Below are positions 50,525-63,546 of a DNA stretch of 64,000 nucleotides, one piece after another. Within the stretch, counting starts at the first letter, position 1. The number at the start of each line of letters is the position of its first letter. Origin of the DNA: Triops longicaudatus (lineage: Eukaryota > Arthropoda > Branchiopoda > Notostraca > Triopsidae); NCBI GenBank assembly GCA_022885665.1, contig JAGQDJ010000193.1, positions 38,663 through 102,662 on the forward strand, written 5' to 3'. The position numbers and the translations under genes are program-made. Below the pieces are notes generated by a model. It saw only the letters and a program-made list of their open reading frames with translations, did no database searches and was not told the origin of the DNA.

Positions 50525-53500
50525 ATGGAAGGTATGACCCTAACTTGTATTCACGTTTGATTTGCAACCCGTTCAGTTTTCGACACATTGTGTGCACTCC
50601 CACTTGCAAAAGGGCGTATGTCGGTACTCGCATGGTTCTGTATCCATCTGCTCGCATGTGCTGTACCTTAATGTGCATTCCTCAGTTTGGTCTAGACGCA
50701 TCTGCAAATACCTTCACAGCTTTGCGGTCTCTGTTTCAACCCAACTGTTTTCGCCTAAACAAAAATAGGCACAGTTGTGCTATATCGGTGCCTAGCTTGT
50801 GTTCTTCCCTCCGACCGAGCCCACTTCCGGCACGCGAGCGAGCATTTCGAACATTAGCTTTAAATATTTCAAGGTTGCGACAGCGGGAATGTTTATCTAA
50901 GTCTGTCGAATAGCATGTTTTAGGGCGATTTAGTAAAGAGGGCTACACGTGATCTGACATTTATATGCCACTTACTGTGTTTCTCTAATGCTTAGATTTT
51001 TTTTTTGCTATATTTGGATAGAATCCAACCAGGATGACATCAACCCTGGTATTGATACGGAGCCAGATTGCGAAAGTGAAACAGACGCAAGCGTTATTCG
51101 ATCTGCACCAGGCGGAAATTCGGAAAAAGAGAATTCTTGTGAAGGGGAGCCGGATTTACCCAACTGGGATGAAAATGAGAGCACAGAGCATGGAGAAATC
51201 AATCTTGCGTGGCTAGATGAGCTTGGCATCCTCAGAAATGATGAAGAGGATGAAAATGACGATGCCGAGTTGTGCGCTATCTATGGCAACGCTGCATATG
51301 CCCAATTGTGGGCGGCGGCGTTTCAGATAGACGCTGAACGGCGGCTGTGTTCGCGACACCACAGGTAAGGTCAAGGCAAATCAGTTAATTTTACTCTGCA
51401 GTGACGTACATGTCTACGTGGTAGTTTCGTCTTCGGTGAGTGTCATTCAGGAATGTGTCAGGCTGCACTTACAGGTCGTGTTCCGTTACTGAAGACATGC
51501 AGCAACTTGAGCACGACAATGTGTGCGGCTTCAAAATTTGGCATAAGAGGTTAAAGATCCAGTCGGAGCTTTTTTTTTGGTGTGTCGTTGCCAAAGGAAT
51601 TACGAAAGCCTGAAACTATTTACATGCAACAGTATAAATGACGAGTTTCACAGCAGTGGCTCTTAAAACCTTGGCGAACACCTTCAGTACAAAAAGAACT
51701 CCAATTTTGTCACCGAAGTGTAGTTGATAAACCGGCTAGTTTGCAAAATCAGTCGAACGCGTTTATTGTAATAAGAATATAAAAAATCAAATGTTGAGTA
51801 GTTGCACTTTATAACTTAATTCCAGTTTCGTAAGATTTATATGGGAAACTATCATCTGTACGTGAGCAGGTGTTTGAAATTGAACACAAAAACATCGTTA
51901 ATAAAGCAAAATGTTTGTCGAGGTGGTTGATATTATTCGAAGTTCCATAATCTGATTGAAGAAATCAGAGTTCTGCAAATATATCACTTCATCAATGTAT
52001 CACGATTGCCGTATAGTAGGCATGGGTAGTGCACTGCACGAAAGAGATACCTACGTAAAACAAGTACCGTATTCCAGGCATTTTCAGTGTATGAATTGGC
52101 TGCATCTTCCAGTGTTCAGATTCTGACCCCCCTGTCTGGCCGTGAAATAGGTTATAGTGGCGGTATATGTTCCATTAAAAGCCCCTGTAGGCCCAAGGTT
52201 TTCGCTTGTAGCGCCCACGCGAGTTACTGTAAATAGCTCAAATACACTTTCTCAGCCTTATAAAACGAATGCTTTATTTATCAACTGTCCAGGACTCATA
52301 CGGGAATAACCCGAGGCATTCAAGGCAGTTCCGACCAGTGTGCGTAGAAATTCCCCCCAAAAATGAGTTCTGGAACTAAATTTACTTGTATTAATTTCGG
52401 TTACATATGAATATGATAGGATCTTTAGGATAGTACTAACTAACGTAAGCCTGTCTTGAAAGAGCGTTTAGAAATATTTTTTTTTTTACTTTTGCTTGTT
52501 TCCTTTGTTTGGAAAAAAGTTTCACACTGCATTTACACACGTCATGAGCAATGTTACTGTGCTATGTTTGCTTCTGTGTTTATTGTATTTTATTGTATAG
52601 TAGCAATGATCCGATTTAGTGACATTTCTTTCAATGCACCAGTGTTTTGACCTTGCTGTTGAAGATGTCCCCAAATTTAGATTAGGAAACGTCATCAGGT
52701 TTTGGAAAACTTGGCATGCGCTAGCGAAAAAGCAGCACGATTGAAGATTCGAGATAATCATATTATTAATAATAATCATATCATACTAGCAATTATAGAT
52801 TGAATGTATGTCAAAATTTACGAATGTACATCTTTTCAAGATTTCTTATAAAAAGCAACAACCTTTGTATGGGATTCGAGTGCAAATATCGTCCGAATAG
52901 GCTACAGTTTTTCAAGGGACGAAACTTTTCAAGGAATTGACTTTTTAAACGGAGTACTTTTAAAGCGTTCCCGTGGTGTAATAATGAAGCAATAATCTGC
53001 TGTAAGTTCGTATGTAGATATGAATCGTGTTGTTAAAACCGAGGTCGAAGGTAGTGCGTGTAATAATGGGAGCTTGCGTGGACGATTTCGGTAATACAGC
53101 TGAACACTTGACAAAACTTTTCCGACAGATTTTTTTAAATACGAGTCTGATATAAAAAATATATGAGGGTCGATTAGATTATAGTAGAATGTAAATGTCA
53201 CCAACTTCAATATGAATACTTCCGAAATTGACAGCCGCCTCGGGAAAAAGAAAAGTTGAGGGGGAGTTTGTATGTTAATTTTGAGGTGTTTGCTCGTGAA
53301 ATTCCATTGTGGCTCTCTCAAAAGTATAATTTAAGTACTTAACGCATTTTTTTATTGTTACTCCGGAGTGATTTTTTTTTTAAATCATAGTGGGCTAACA
53401 TGTGCATCCGATTTTATCAACCTTCCGTCTTGCCAATTATCACTCCGGCTCGGACCGGTTGACAAGATCAAAGTTTTACTGTAGTTAATTTAGCTGACAG

Positions 53501-56500
53501 AACATCAAATTGAAAAACTTTGAGGTAAAAAAATCTGAAACAGCTCGTTTGACTTGAGCGATTTGGCACGATAGTTATTTCTTATTTTTCTGAAAAAACG
53601 ATGAGTAAGATGACAGAGACATCTGCGGTGTTTTTGGTTTTGCCTAAACTTCAAGATTTTAAGCAAAATTTTGCAAATTAACTCAACTGCAACTTTGCTG
53701 CAAATTAAATTTTGCAGATTTCAAAGTCTCCAATCCGGGAATTTCCTGTTCTGGCCGATTTACCCTTGAAAATTTCTTAGAAAGGAGGCTCACTATTTCC
53801 TTATAAATAATCAGGATAATTGATCTCTTGTGTCCGTGGTTCTTTGACATTACCAGCGGACAATATAGCGAAAGTTCTGCGTAACAGTAACAACAGACAA
53901 TTTCCGCTTGGTTAGAACCCGCAGGAGCCTCGGGCAGTGCTTTAATGAGTTGAGTCACGCGTACGCCGAGCAAACGTCGTCGTCGGCAGCGCCGTCCTGG
54001 TATCCCCCTTTTACACTATGCTATTTTGACCGGAAGTTATTTAGAAAAAGTTGGCGTGGGTGGGGGAGGCTGAAAGAGAGCAAACACCGGTGCAGCGCTG
54101 TGTGCCGTCTTGTTTAGCTTTACCTTTAGCTAGTCCGACGAACTCGAACGCTATTCACAGCACCAAGGCGGCATCGGCTCAGCAGTTCCTTTGGTGTAGT
54201 CATGTTGTGAAGTGTGACTGAATTTGATGTGTCCATGTTGGAATTTTTTTAAACTTTAGTGAAGAATCGGTGCGTTGTGATAAATTACAATTAATGTTAC
54301 TGTTGTATTTAATTCTCCCCCTCTGCGCTCTTCGGTGTCCTTTAAGCTGAACTTGAACTTTCATTCACGATAATTGAGCTGGTTCATCCGTCTTATGATG
54401 CCATCCGGGCCTAGATGACACCAGCTCAGCGTTTTCTTTGCTCCCCCAAGTAAATTGGAGGCAATGAGAGGATGCGAGAGGTCGCCTTCTTTCAAGCGAG
54501 ATTGTAAATTAAAGCTGAGTCGCACTTAGAATCTCTGTTGGTCTGTTTTTCAGTTATGCCTAGCTGCATCTTATGGGTAGCCGGCTTTCTTTCCCTAGTG
54601 TATTCATTGCACGTAAATAATGGAATCAGCTGAGGGTGTTAGAACGTTGACCAGACGCTGGACACTTCGGAAGACAAAGAAGTTACGGAAGAGTAGTGTA
54701 ACGACAAGTTCGACAAGTATCGGCAATAGTGTTTCATTAAATGAAGTTCGTAGTGACGATGCTTCAGTTTTAACTTTGTATGCTACTTTACAACCAAAAC
54801 CAAGGTCTCATAGGAAGTTGCAGCGCATCCGAAGCTCGTAAGTTTCGCTAAATTGTTGTTGATAAACAGACTGCAAGTGCGAAAAAGGGGGAGAAGTAAA
54901 TATAAACTGTAGTATTTGATAGAGTAAATATCGCTAATCTAAATTTTAGTCCAGTGAAAGCGTCAAAATGAGTTGCTGGACCTTAAGTGATTGGCACGCT
55001 ATGGGCCGTAGCAAGAAAAGTGCTTTGAGTGTTTGGACCTGGGCGCAAACCAAAACAAGGTGGAAGGCGCGGAAATCGGCCTTGTTACGCTTAAGCGTAA
55101 TTCCTGATCTCATTGTTAGTAGCCCTGAGACGCTTTCTAACAGGTTAGCCTATGGTTCAAGTGAATTCTGTGCAGTGTATGTATAGTGTAATGACCTTGC
55201 CGTGTTTTGCAATCAGACAAATAGATCTGAAAAAAAAATCAGTAGATTGTAGTTTCCAAAGTGCCGTTGCTATCTCCGCCAAACAATGAAAAATTTCCGT
55301 ACCTTTACTGAAATATTACGTCAATTCTCTTGGTTAGGCTAATGTGTATGAAATATAGTCGTAAAGTGACCGTCGGAGTTAGATATTATCACTAAAAACT
55401 CGTCAAAGATCTGCCGTATTAAAAGAACTCCATTAAAGAGTTATTGACCTGATTCGTTAAGCTATAATAGAACAAAGAAAGTATAGTATTTCCAAATATT
55501 TCTGCGATTTAAGTAAGGAGTGCGTTGTCGTATATTTTGTGCGTCTTCACTTAAAATATATTTGTAGATTTTTATATTTATTTATCTCTAACGGATTTTA
55601 TTTGCGGAAATTGCGGATTAGTGACCGGATGCGGGTATTTTTACACAGCTTCGTTAATAGTTGATAACTTTTCGTTTTTTTCTGCCCCTAAGTAAAAATT
55701 AGAAAGATTCAACATCATCAACAGTAAATTTAAATAACAAAAGTTTGTATTCATATGCTAAATAATTTAAACGACGTGCTTCTCACCTAACCTGTTTTCA
55801 GTCACCGAACTGCGTAGTGTGATTCGTGCGCAGATTTTTTTAACTTTGTCTTTGCTTATTATAAAAGGGAGTCGCTTTGGAACGTAAGTTAGTTGCCTTC
55901 CTTACAGTTCGTTACAGAGTAACGAATATCAAAGTAATAATCTAATACAAAGTAATGAGACTTGAAGACTTCCCCGGGGACAGCAAAACTTTTGAGAAAA
56001 CTGGAACTCATGTAGCGAGATGCAACTGTAATAGTTGTTTGGGTTAGACCTAATGTTTGTTGACGGAAAAGGTTTGAGGAAACGAAATGTTATCTTGTTT
56101 GTTATATAGAGTCGATAGTTCTACAGAAATAGGATTTAAAGCTAGAGATGAGGCTGACGCGCTTCCTGCTTACCAAGCTGTACAATTGTATAGGTTTGAA
56201 ACATTCTTATTCTCTGCTGGGTATTCATTGTTCGTGTTGTTTTACATTTCTGCATTGAAATCCAGAAGATTATGATTTTTAAGTCTTGTACGGTAAATAT
56301 CCCGCCATTCCACGAGAACAACGGGATTATTAAAATTATTGACCAAAATTGATGTTTATGTGAAGCTATCACGTATGAAGTAGTTTATCAAAGTATGTAC
56401 GGCATCGTTTCTTTTCTATTCGCACAGGCATGAAGATGGAGATATTAACAACTTTTTTGAACGTTTTGCTAACTTGGAAGAAAAATCCCAGCAAAGCTCC

Positions 56501-59500
56501 CGTTGGAATACTCCTTCTCCCCAAGAGTGTCTGGAGCCCGAAGTCCGCCGCGGTTCAGCATATGGATTCCAAGCCACGCCAATTAGCAGAGGTGGCTCAT
56601 CTCCAGAAACCGTACAAGAGGAAGGTGTCCCTAAGCCCCGGCCTAGATCTAGACCTCGCTCGGGCTTACCGAGCCCGACTTCGTTGTCCTCGGAGTTCGA
56701 ACCCGTGCCCGATGATCCCAAAGTAAATCAATTAAACACTTCGAATGAAAGCCAAAAAGTTGGACAGTATGAACAGGCGTATGTCCCATGTTTGTGTGCC
56801 CTTGGACTTTCAACAATCCTTCACCAAAGTTGTCAAACTCAGAAAGCTGTTCGAAACTGTTCAAGTCGAGCGCTTGCTCGCTTGCTACTCTGTTCGAATA
56901 TGTAGGGACTTGGTCGTATTTTTAGCCTGGTTTTGCGGCATGGCTCGAGAAGTGCTCGTAGAAGTAGGACAGAGAATCCAAAATCCTTTACGTTAACACA
57001 ACAAGTTCCGGAAACCGCGGTCTACCATCTTTACTGTGTAGATAATTGTCCGTATGAACTTTATTTTACATTCCGTTGCTGTGAACAGATTTCTCGGTGA
57101 TGTCGTCATGCAATGTATAGTTCAAACATTCGATTAACCATTGAAAATTTTGCTCAACATTTTTGTGCTCTCTTATATTCGCCTCTGTCTTCGTGTTTCA
57201 TAGTTCCAGTCACAATTCTTACGTGTACTGTGTCTTTTCAGGCAGATTTACTTTATGAGCAAGTAATCTACGCCACTTTGAATACGCTTGGCGTGGATTT
57301 ACAAGAAAAAGTCCCCATGGAAGATCTGTGGCAGCATCTTCGATCTGCCGTAGGATTCTCTGATGAAAAACACCTTGAATTGGTTGATAGAGCAAGGCAG
57401 AGGGCAGTAAGTTGAAATTTTCTTACATGTTCTTGTATTTGTAGCCATAGCCGTATATTGACTTATATTTGTGGATATTTTATCATTTTCTGTATTTAGG
57501 CACCGGAAGTACAGTTACATTTAGATGTATTAGAAGGAAGAGCCTTGCGCGGCAAAGATATCAATGGTAAATAAATACAATCAGACGGGAAAATATGTAT
57601 AGTCCTCTTCACTTTGTGATTCTTTTTTCAGGGTTGAGCGACCCGTTTTGTACAATCTGGGTATCCAGTAATCGCCAATCACCTGTTAATACGGCGATGA
57701 AACCTGAGACGCTGAATCCGGTGTGGAAAGAGACATTTGTTCTGTAAGTTGGTTTGCGTTGATTATTTTTATAAAGCTTAACACTTCAAATGTGTAGCAC
57801 ACGGGCGTTACCTAGTAGTTCTTTCTTTAGAATGTTATGATTGATGCTTTTGATTAAATTTCAGGCCTGTAAAAAGTGCTAGCGAAGATATCCTCACAGT
57901 GGAAGTATGGGATTACGATCCACAAGAGAGCGTAAAAGACAAAATGGGACGTATCAATCAAGTAAAGAATTGCCGAGGCTTGAAAAAGTTTGTAAGAGAA
58001 ATTGCCGTGGCGAGCTCCTCCTCTGGCAAACCAGCTCATGAGTTCCTTGGCGTCCTTCATGTACCACTAAAAGTGAGTTTTTTTTTAATATCTGTAACAG
58101 ATTTTAAAGTGAGTTAATGATGCATAATGTTCTTAACACCTTGTATTGCTTAGTATGTTCCTATTAGCGGCGTTGAGCGGTGGTTTCCGTTAGATGGAAG
58201 GAATCAAGAAAAAGGCAAAACTAAAGAGCGTGGTGAAGTTCGACTACGCCTCCTTCTCTGCCCAGTGCTAGAGGAGCTCATTTCTCCCTCCGTTGCGTGG
58301 GAACAGCACGAAAATATTACAGCCATCCTTATGGACTATGATATACATAATGACAAAGTAATAGCCAATCACTTTACATTGTTGAAAAAAAGTCACATTA
58401 CAAACAATGTCCATAAACCTAGGAATGGTCAGGATCTTTGTCCACACTAAGTCAAGCAATATTGGAGCAGCATTCCGCCCATTTGGGCCTTCGGAAATTA
58501 GCGTGCCAAATCATTCGTTTGCGATTGCTCGTACGGTTGTTGTCTCGGCGTTGGATCGATTGGCAAATACTAGCGGGAATAGTTAGCCACGTCCTAAAAC
58601 GATTAGACGAATTAACTCAGGAAGAGGTAGTAAAGATAGGTGAATTGTGATATGTTTACTAGTTAAGCTTGTTTTTGTTTGTTTTCTTGATGCAGGAAAA
58701 CACCTTTTGGGAAATTGCAGAAGAGATAGCAGCCAAGGCAGTGGCTATGTTACGACAGTATAGGGTACGAGAAGCGACAATCGGGCATCCCGAAAAAATG
58801 CGACCAATGCTTAGGTAGACCTTACCTTCCTTTTTGGTTTCACATGATAGTTGACTCGTTGTATGTATTTCCTTGAATTTTTTATATTGATGTATATTTT
58901 TTTTTCAAGTTAACTTGTTTAGTTTTACATGTATATAATTTTCCACTTTTGACGTCACAGTGTGCCACCTATTTAATAATTTTTTATCCGTTTGATTTTG
59001 TTGCACAGAATACTTAAAGATTTATTGGTCGTATCGGAGAAACATTTAGAGACGAATCGGTTTGCGGAGTTACCTACAAAGATTACAGAAGCTCTTACAA
59101 TGGGAGCTGCAGATTGGTCAGTTTTCTTCTCCCCTAAATATTAACATTGCGCAAGTTATGCAAGTTACTTAAACAACCCTTTGAACTATTTTCCCCAGGC
59201 TGTCTCGTGCCGTGCACCAAAATCCACATCGTGGAGATATTGATGACGACGACCGTTTAGAGCATTGTACCAGCATCGTCAAATTCCTTATGACAGATTT
59301 GCAAAAAGTCTTAGATCTGTACAACCCTCTGTTTGCAGCGTAAGCATTGGAACTCTTTTACATTAAGTTTTTCGCTAATTTGGGTTCTCTGCTTGATTGG
59401 TACTCAGAATATTGCAAATCCCTGCCTTTTCAGTGTGTTATCAGTACTACGACGCCCAAGTAAGGAAGTTTCATTTCATATAAAATAAATACAATTATAA

Positions 59501-61929
59501 TGGTGGCATTTGCTGTACGCAGCTTTGTGCCTTGTGTCAACCGGTGGTTCAGTCAATATGTCGGACGTTGAAGGGTTTTGACGTTAGTGAAGAGGACGTG
59601 CTAGAAGAAGCGTGGCATCCTCCATCGAATGCTGTTCCTGACACCCATAGTCAGCTCACAATGGGCACTGCCTTATTTGAACTTTATTTAAATCTTCAAC
59701 GGTTTCATAAGTATAGGCACTTATTTATTGTCTAACATTCAATGATGCTCTTAATAATGCATTTACTTTGTTGCGTTGCGTTGCCTTCGCCATAGATTAA
59801 GTGCTGCATTGAACTCTGGTCCTGAATCCTCTGAAACAGCCAGCACTCCAACCAGAGTGAGTTCTTTTCATACGTGGTTCATGCCGGGGGTGAGTCGTTG
59901 GCTCGATATCGCGCTCTTCAATGCTCTTCAGCGAATCGTTCGCGCTGTATTGCTCGATGCTTGGAAATCTGTGGACCATCTAGTGCAGTACTCGTCCTCG
60001 GCAGTGGACACTGTCAGCATTTTCTATCAGGTTTGTTTTTTATTGTCCGTTGACTCGTGTTTTACTTTTCGTCATTCGTACGTATTCTTATATGTTTTTC
60101 CATTTTAGGTTAAAACTTTCTGGAAACAATTGTCCTGGCCGGATCCAGAAGGTGCCCTAGCGTTCGTGACAAAAATAATAGACGTAATTCTGCTTTCAGT
60201 CTGATTTTAGCTTTTATTTATGTGTAAAATTTGTAGGACGTTTGTCGGTGCTCTTTGTTCTATGCAGAAGTCATTGGAAAACACTTAGCTCAAAAGAGAA
60301 GCGAAAGTGAAGGCAGCCCTTTTTCATTTAACCCACAGGTGATTTTTTTTAGAAGTAGTGGACGATCTGATTACCGCTCTTTCATTCTTCATCTGCTACT
60401 GACGTTACACAGCCGTTGTTTAAGTGTTATTAAATTTGTTGCAGGTATGTGTGGCCTTAAACAATATTTTACACGTTCAGAGGAAGATTCACCCAGTGGT
60501 CACCGATCTCGGCTGGGAGCAAGAAGTTGCCCTACTGATGAAATCAGAGTCCGCTGAGCATTGTCGAGGTACCATCAACACTTTAGTAGAAAACACCGTG
60601 GATAACATGAAGTGCAAAATGGAAGATTTCTTAGAAAACTTTGCAGAAGAGGTAAAACAACAAATTTAAGTAATTTTAAAGATAATAATTAACTTTTTGT
60701 CTGATTTGTAGATAGGCAAGCAGGTGAAAGCCTTGTTGCAGTTTAACTGGAATGAGGATCCCAATTCCACTAGTGCTTTAGCACAAAAGGACGCACTTTT
60801 CCGTTATTTGGACGACAATCTCGTTATTTTGAAGAAACATGCGCATGAAGACATTTTCCAGTCTGCCTTACCCAGAATTTCTCGTCACGTTTTTTGTACG
60901 TTCCTAGAGTTTGTCGAGGAAGAAATTGAAGTAAGCTTCCCTTTTTCCCTTTGGATAGGTTTGAAACATAATTTTGTACCCCTGCGTGTTTTAGGGCAAA
61001 CGTCACCCGCCGTTTTTCAAACACACGGAGCAGCTCCTAGATTCTATGTTACACTTCTTCTATGGCGAGGAAAATGTCGGCGCTTTGGAAAAAGAGCTGG
61101 AAAATAAAATTCGCGATCTGCTTTCCTTTCATGCCATGGAAACTTGTCAGTTGATTCATTGTTATCGGATAGAACGTATGAAAGCGCAAGGAGAAAGTTT
61201 GGGTACCAACTACGGAGCTCTTACAGTGCGAACTTTGTTTGTGGGCGACACACTGCATGTAGAAATCTTAAATGCCAAGAATCTCCGACGAATGGACACA
61301 ACAGGTACGAACTTGGGCTGCAAAAGTTGTAATGTTTTCTAGGGATGTGAGTTGCTTGTAAACCAATTTTTCTGCCTCTGAGTAGGTGCCTGTGACCCTT
61401 ACCTGAAAATTAGTCTGTTACCACGTGAGCGTTTTGTGGGACAAGCAGATTACAAAACTAAAGTCCATAAGAATACGTTGTTTCCCCTATTCGATGAGAC
61501 GGCTACTTTGTATGTTGAAAGCTTATTGTTTAGGCGCATAATCTAATTCGGTTTCGAATTACTAGCACTGTGCCTGCGGATGCGCAAACGCAAGAAGATT
61601 CGCTATTATGGTTTGCTGTCAAAGACCACGATTACTTGGGCAAAAACGAATTCTGCGCTGAAAGCTTTCTTACTTTAAAAGAAGTTGTACGTGGAGATAC
61701 AGTCGAATCAATCAAAGAAATGGAACAACTCACTTTGCCCTTAACGCGTCCTTCCCTTGCAGGTTAGTTTACCGCAGTTATGTCGTTAACTCTAAGTGTG
61801 ACTTAATTAGCTTAATAGTTCATTTCCGCCATTACAGAGTCGCGGTATTGGGAAACTTTAGTATGTCGAACCTGGGACAAGGGAGCCAAGGAATTTGTTA
61901 AGCGTGAAAAGCGGCGTGTTCAGTTTTAG
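50525..61929 (+). CDS. Munc13-4/BAIAP3-type C2-MUN-C2 protein, isoform A (distal first exon)
   Basis: Priming factor family for regulated exocytosis; family members bind SNAREs through MUN and Ca2+/lipid through C2 domains. Exons: 50525-50531, 51022-51364, then the shared set 54955-55143, 56110-56193, 56428-56722, 57242-57406, 57500-57566, 57632-57743, 57865-58072, 58154-58357, 58423-58626, 58696-58814, 59009-59116, 59199-59339, 59408-59459, 59523-59710, 59796-60030, 60109-60183, 60237-60338, 60445-60651, 60712-60930, 60995-61304, 61386-61509, 61566-61762, 61838-61929; 1348 residues. The first coding exon contributes only Met-Glu plus one base. The second encodes a very acidic segment (EESNQDDINPGIDTEPD; NDEEDENDDAE). 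C2A (about 362-500) has Ca2+-ligand Asp residues in GKDINGLSDP and VWDYDPQESVKD. The MUN region starts with the family motif EWSGSLSTLSQAILEQH. C2B (about 1170-1320) has RRMDTTGACDPYLK and VKDHDYLGKNE. No C1 domain, as in Munc13-4 and BAIAP3. Confidence 0.9.
52189..52229 (-). mobile_element. Possible pogo-like terminus in intron
   Basis: The reverse complement reads CAGTAACTCGCGTGGGCGCT then ACAAGCGAAAACC, resembling the 5' end of the MITE at 40321 (CAGTAAAATCTCGCTATAGC then GTAAACCGG). Only one end was found. Confidence 0.35.
53440..53481 (-). mobile_element. Possible second pogo-like terminus in intron
   Basis: The reverse complement starts TA CAGTAAAACTTTGATC and continues to an ACCGGTCC block. 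This is the shape of a pogo/Tigger terminal repeat but a different family from the two complete MITEs. The partner end was not located. Confidence 0.35.
54620..61929 (+). CDS. Munc13-4/BAIAP3-type protein, isoform B (proximal first exon)
   Basis: Alternative first exon 54620-54837, starting MESAEGVRTLTRRWTLRKTK, joined to the shared exon at 54955; 1304 residues. This exon and the acidic exon at 51022-51364 both end in phase 2 and both join in frame to the exon at 54955. The exon at 54620 cannot be internal: entering it in phase 2 from the AG at 54597 meets a TAA just before the ATG. The basic N-terminus (RRWTLRKTKKLRKSS) contrasts with the acidic isoform A and may change membrane or protein binding. 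All later exons, including C2A, MUN and C2B, are as for isoform A. The small exon 56110-56193 was found by phase matching and is the least certain of the shared set. Confidence 0.75.
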
Positions 61930-62649
61930 CTTAGTGCATCGTCGTCTTTGGCTGTGATTCTTTTCAAACGGGGCTGAGACAAGACTGTCTTGTCCGGTTC
62001 AGTTATGATTTGAATAAGTTACAGCACACCCCTCCAAATCAGTCCCTTTACCCTAATCCGGTTCCTCCCTTCGTAAAAACTTCTTTCCGATGTCTCTCCG
62101 TACAATGGTGCACTCACTTCTTCCGTTGTGCTATGAGCCCGCACTAGTTTCAACTGCCGAAATATCGGTTTGTGGAGGTATCCCGGTAATGCACACTTCA
62201 CTGAGCACATACTTGTCGTAGCAGAATATCTCCATTACCGGGTAACGACAAGAATTGTGTCAGTTAGTAGAGGCTTAAAATTTGAACGTCAAAAAAAATC
62301 AAGTGTTTTCTTATAACGTTTATCAGACGTTCTCAGAGCTTACTGCTTTATAGATACTGGACATAATCTTGTGTTATTTAAATAACTGGAAACCGCAGAA
62401 TGCGAAACGTAATTACGTGAGATATCCTTTTTCAACATAAATACCCAGTGTGTTTACATGCAAAGAGTTAACACTGAAAATAAGATTTTAAAAGAAACAA
62501 AGTTGTTACTCATAATTGGGAGATTAGGCAGTTTTATTGATGGATAGTGTTTGTATTCAAGCAGAGGAATGTAATGTACTCCGATTTGCTAGCGAAATAG
62601 GAGTAAAGGATTGTTTCTATACATATTACGAAAGTCGAACATTGGTCGC
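61930..62649. other. Spacer between Munc13-like gene and secreted-protein gene
   Basis: The 3' regions of two convergent genes. No coding frame or RNA gene is seen apart from the polyadenylation signal listed separately. Confidence 0.5.
62533..62538 (-). terminator. Polyadenylation signal of small secreted-protein gene
   Basis: TTTATT on the plus strand gives AATAAA on the minus strand, about 115 bases downstream of the TAA at 62650-62652, a normal distance for a short 3' UTR. Confidence 0.6.
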
Positions 62650-63022
62650 TTATGCTTTCGCTGCATTGATAGCCAAACCTTGGAGCGTGTCAAGGAGCGG
62701 AACGAAAGAGAGAGCCAAGGGTCCCAAGAAAACTCCCACAACGTATTTCAATCCAGCGAAAACACCTTGGATGAAAAAGGGAGCTACAGTGTTGATAAGC
62801 GTGGAGGTGCTCAACTGACGGTTGCTGAAGTCCATAAATTTAACTTCGTCAGCCATCAGTTCTCCCAGCTTGAGGGCTAAAAATAGATTTGAGTATTAGA
62901 AATGTAGTAAAACTTGGAAAATCGTTCTTCAGGAAACATATACCTCGTTCCTCAGAGTTGAGCGACATAGCTTGGCTCATGGCAAAGCAAGCAACGAACA
63001 GTAAAGCAACGGCGAATTTCAT
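62650..63022 (-). CDS. Small secreted hydrophobic protein, family unknown
   Basis: Two exons on the minus strand, 63022-62944 and 62876-62650, joined in phase 1; about 101 residues. A clear signal peptide, MKFAVALLFVACFAMSQA, is followed by a short charged segment (MSLNSEERALKLGELMADE) and an amphipathic to hydrophobic C-terminal half (INTVAPFFIQGVFAGLKYVV, GVFLGPLALSFVPLLDTL) without cysteines. The start at 63022 places the signal peptide at the N-terminus; an in-frame ATG at 63037 would add five residues. A TATA-like box lies about 100 bases upstream and an AATAAA about 115 bases downstream, so this is a compact, complete gene. I do not recognise the family. A similar gene structure lies next to it upstream. 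Confidence 0.8.
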
Positions 63023-63114
63023 TTTCGGGATATTCACAGCAGACGAATCCGGCCCTTAGTGAGTGAACTTGAGCTTATGAGTAGTAGTATGCTTTGATAA
63101 AAGTATATTACGGC

Positions 63115-63121
63115 TTATATA
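63115..63121 (-). promoter_or_regulatory. TATA box of small secreted-protein gene
   Basis: The minus strand reads TATATAA about 95 bases before the start codon, which would put transcription start near 63090. A clear TATA box suggests strong, tissue-regulated expression, unlike the TATA-less housekeeping genes elsewhere in the window. Confidence 0.55.
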
Positions 63122-63306
63122 TCCCCCAAGTGTTTCTCAGGCTTAGTAAGCTGTAAATTAATTTTGAATGCGGAGCCATAACGAGGGTCTTCAGGAAGTC
63201 GAAGAAACAATGCAAGTGTGTTTCACCTGGCGACAATAGCTGGTGACGTACACCTAACAGATGTGGTCAGACAAGCGCTATGAGACTTATTATCGTATGG
63301 GAGTAG

Positions 63307-63312
63307 TTTATT
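63307..63312 (-). terminator. Candidate polyadenylation signal of upstream secreted-type gene
   Basis: AATAAA on the minus strand about 235 bases downstream of the stop at 63547-63549. Confidence 0.4.
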
Positions 63313-63546
63313 ATTCTCGTATTAATATACTTTTTCCAAAGAGGCTTCTTAAAAGAACAACTTGAGTGGTCATCAAAATGTGTTAAGGAAAAATGCGACA
63401 CAAGATGAGGTCTACATTTTTTGTATTCAACAACCTTGTAAAGGAAATAAATAAAACACATAGGAGAAGCTTTGTGTATTTCTTTCGTATCTCACGTTGC
63501 TTTCGTCCTACTCCTCGCATAGTCTCACATTTGTCACGTTTTCGTT

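Noticed and set aside
50446..50913. 155-codon plus-strand frame around the distal Munc13-like start
   Set aside because: The short coding exon ATGGAAG at 50525 joins in phase to 51022; the longer frame has no features and would not join in frame to known exons.
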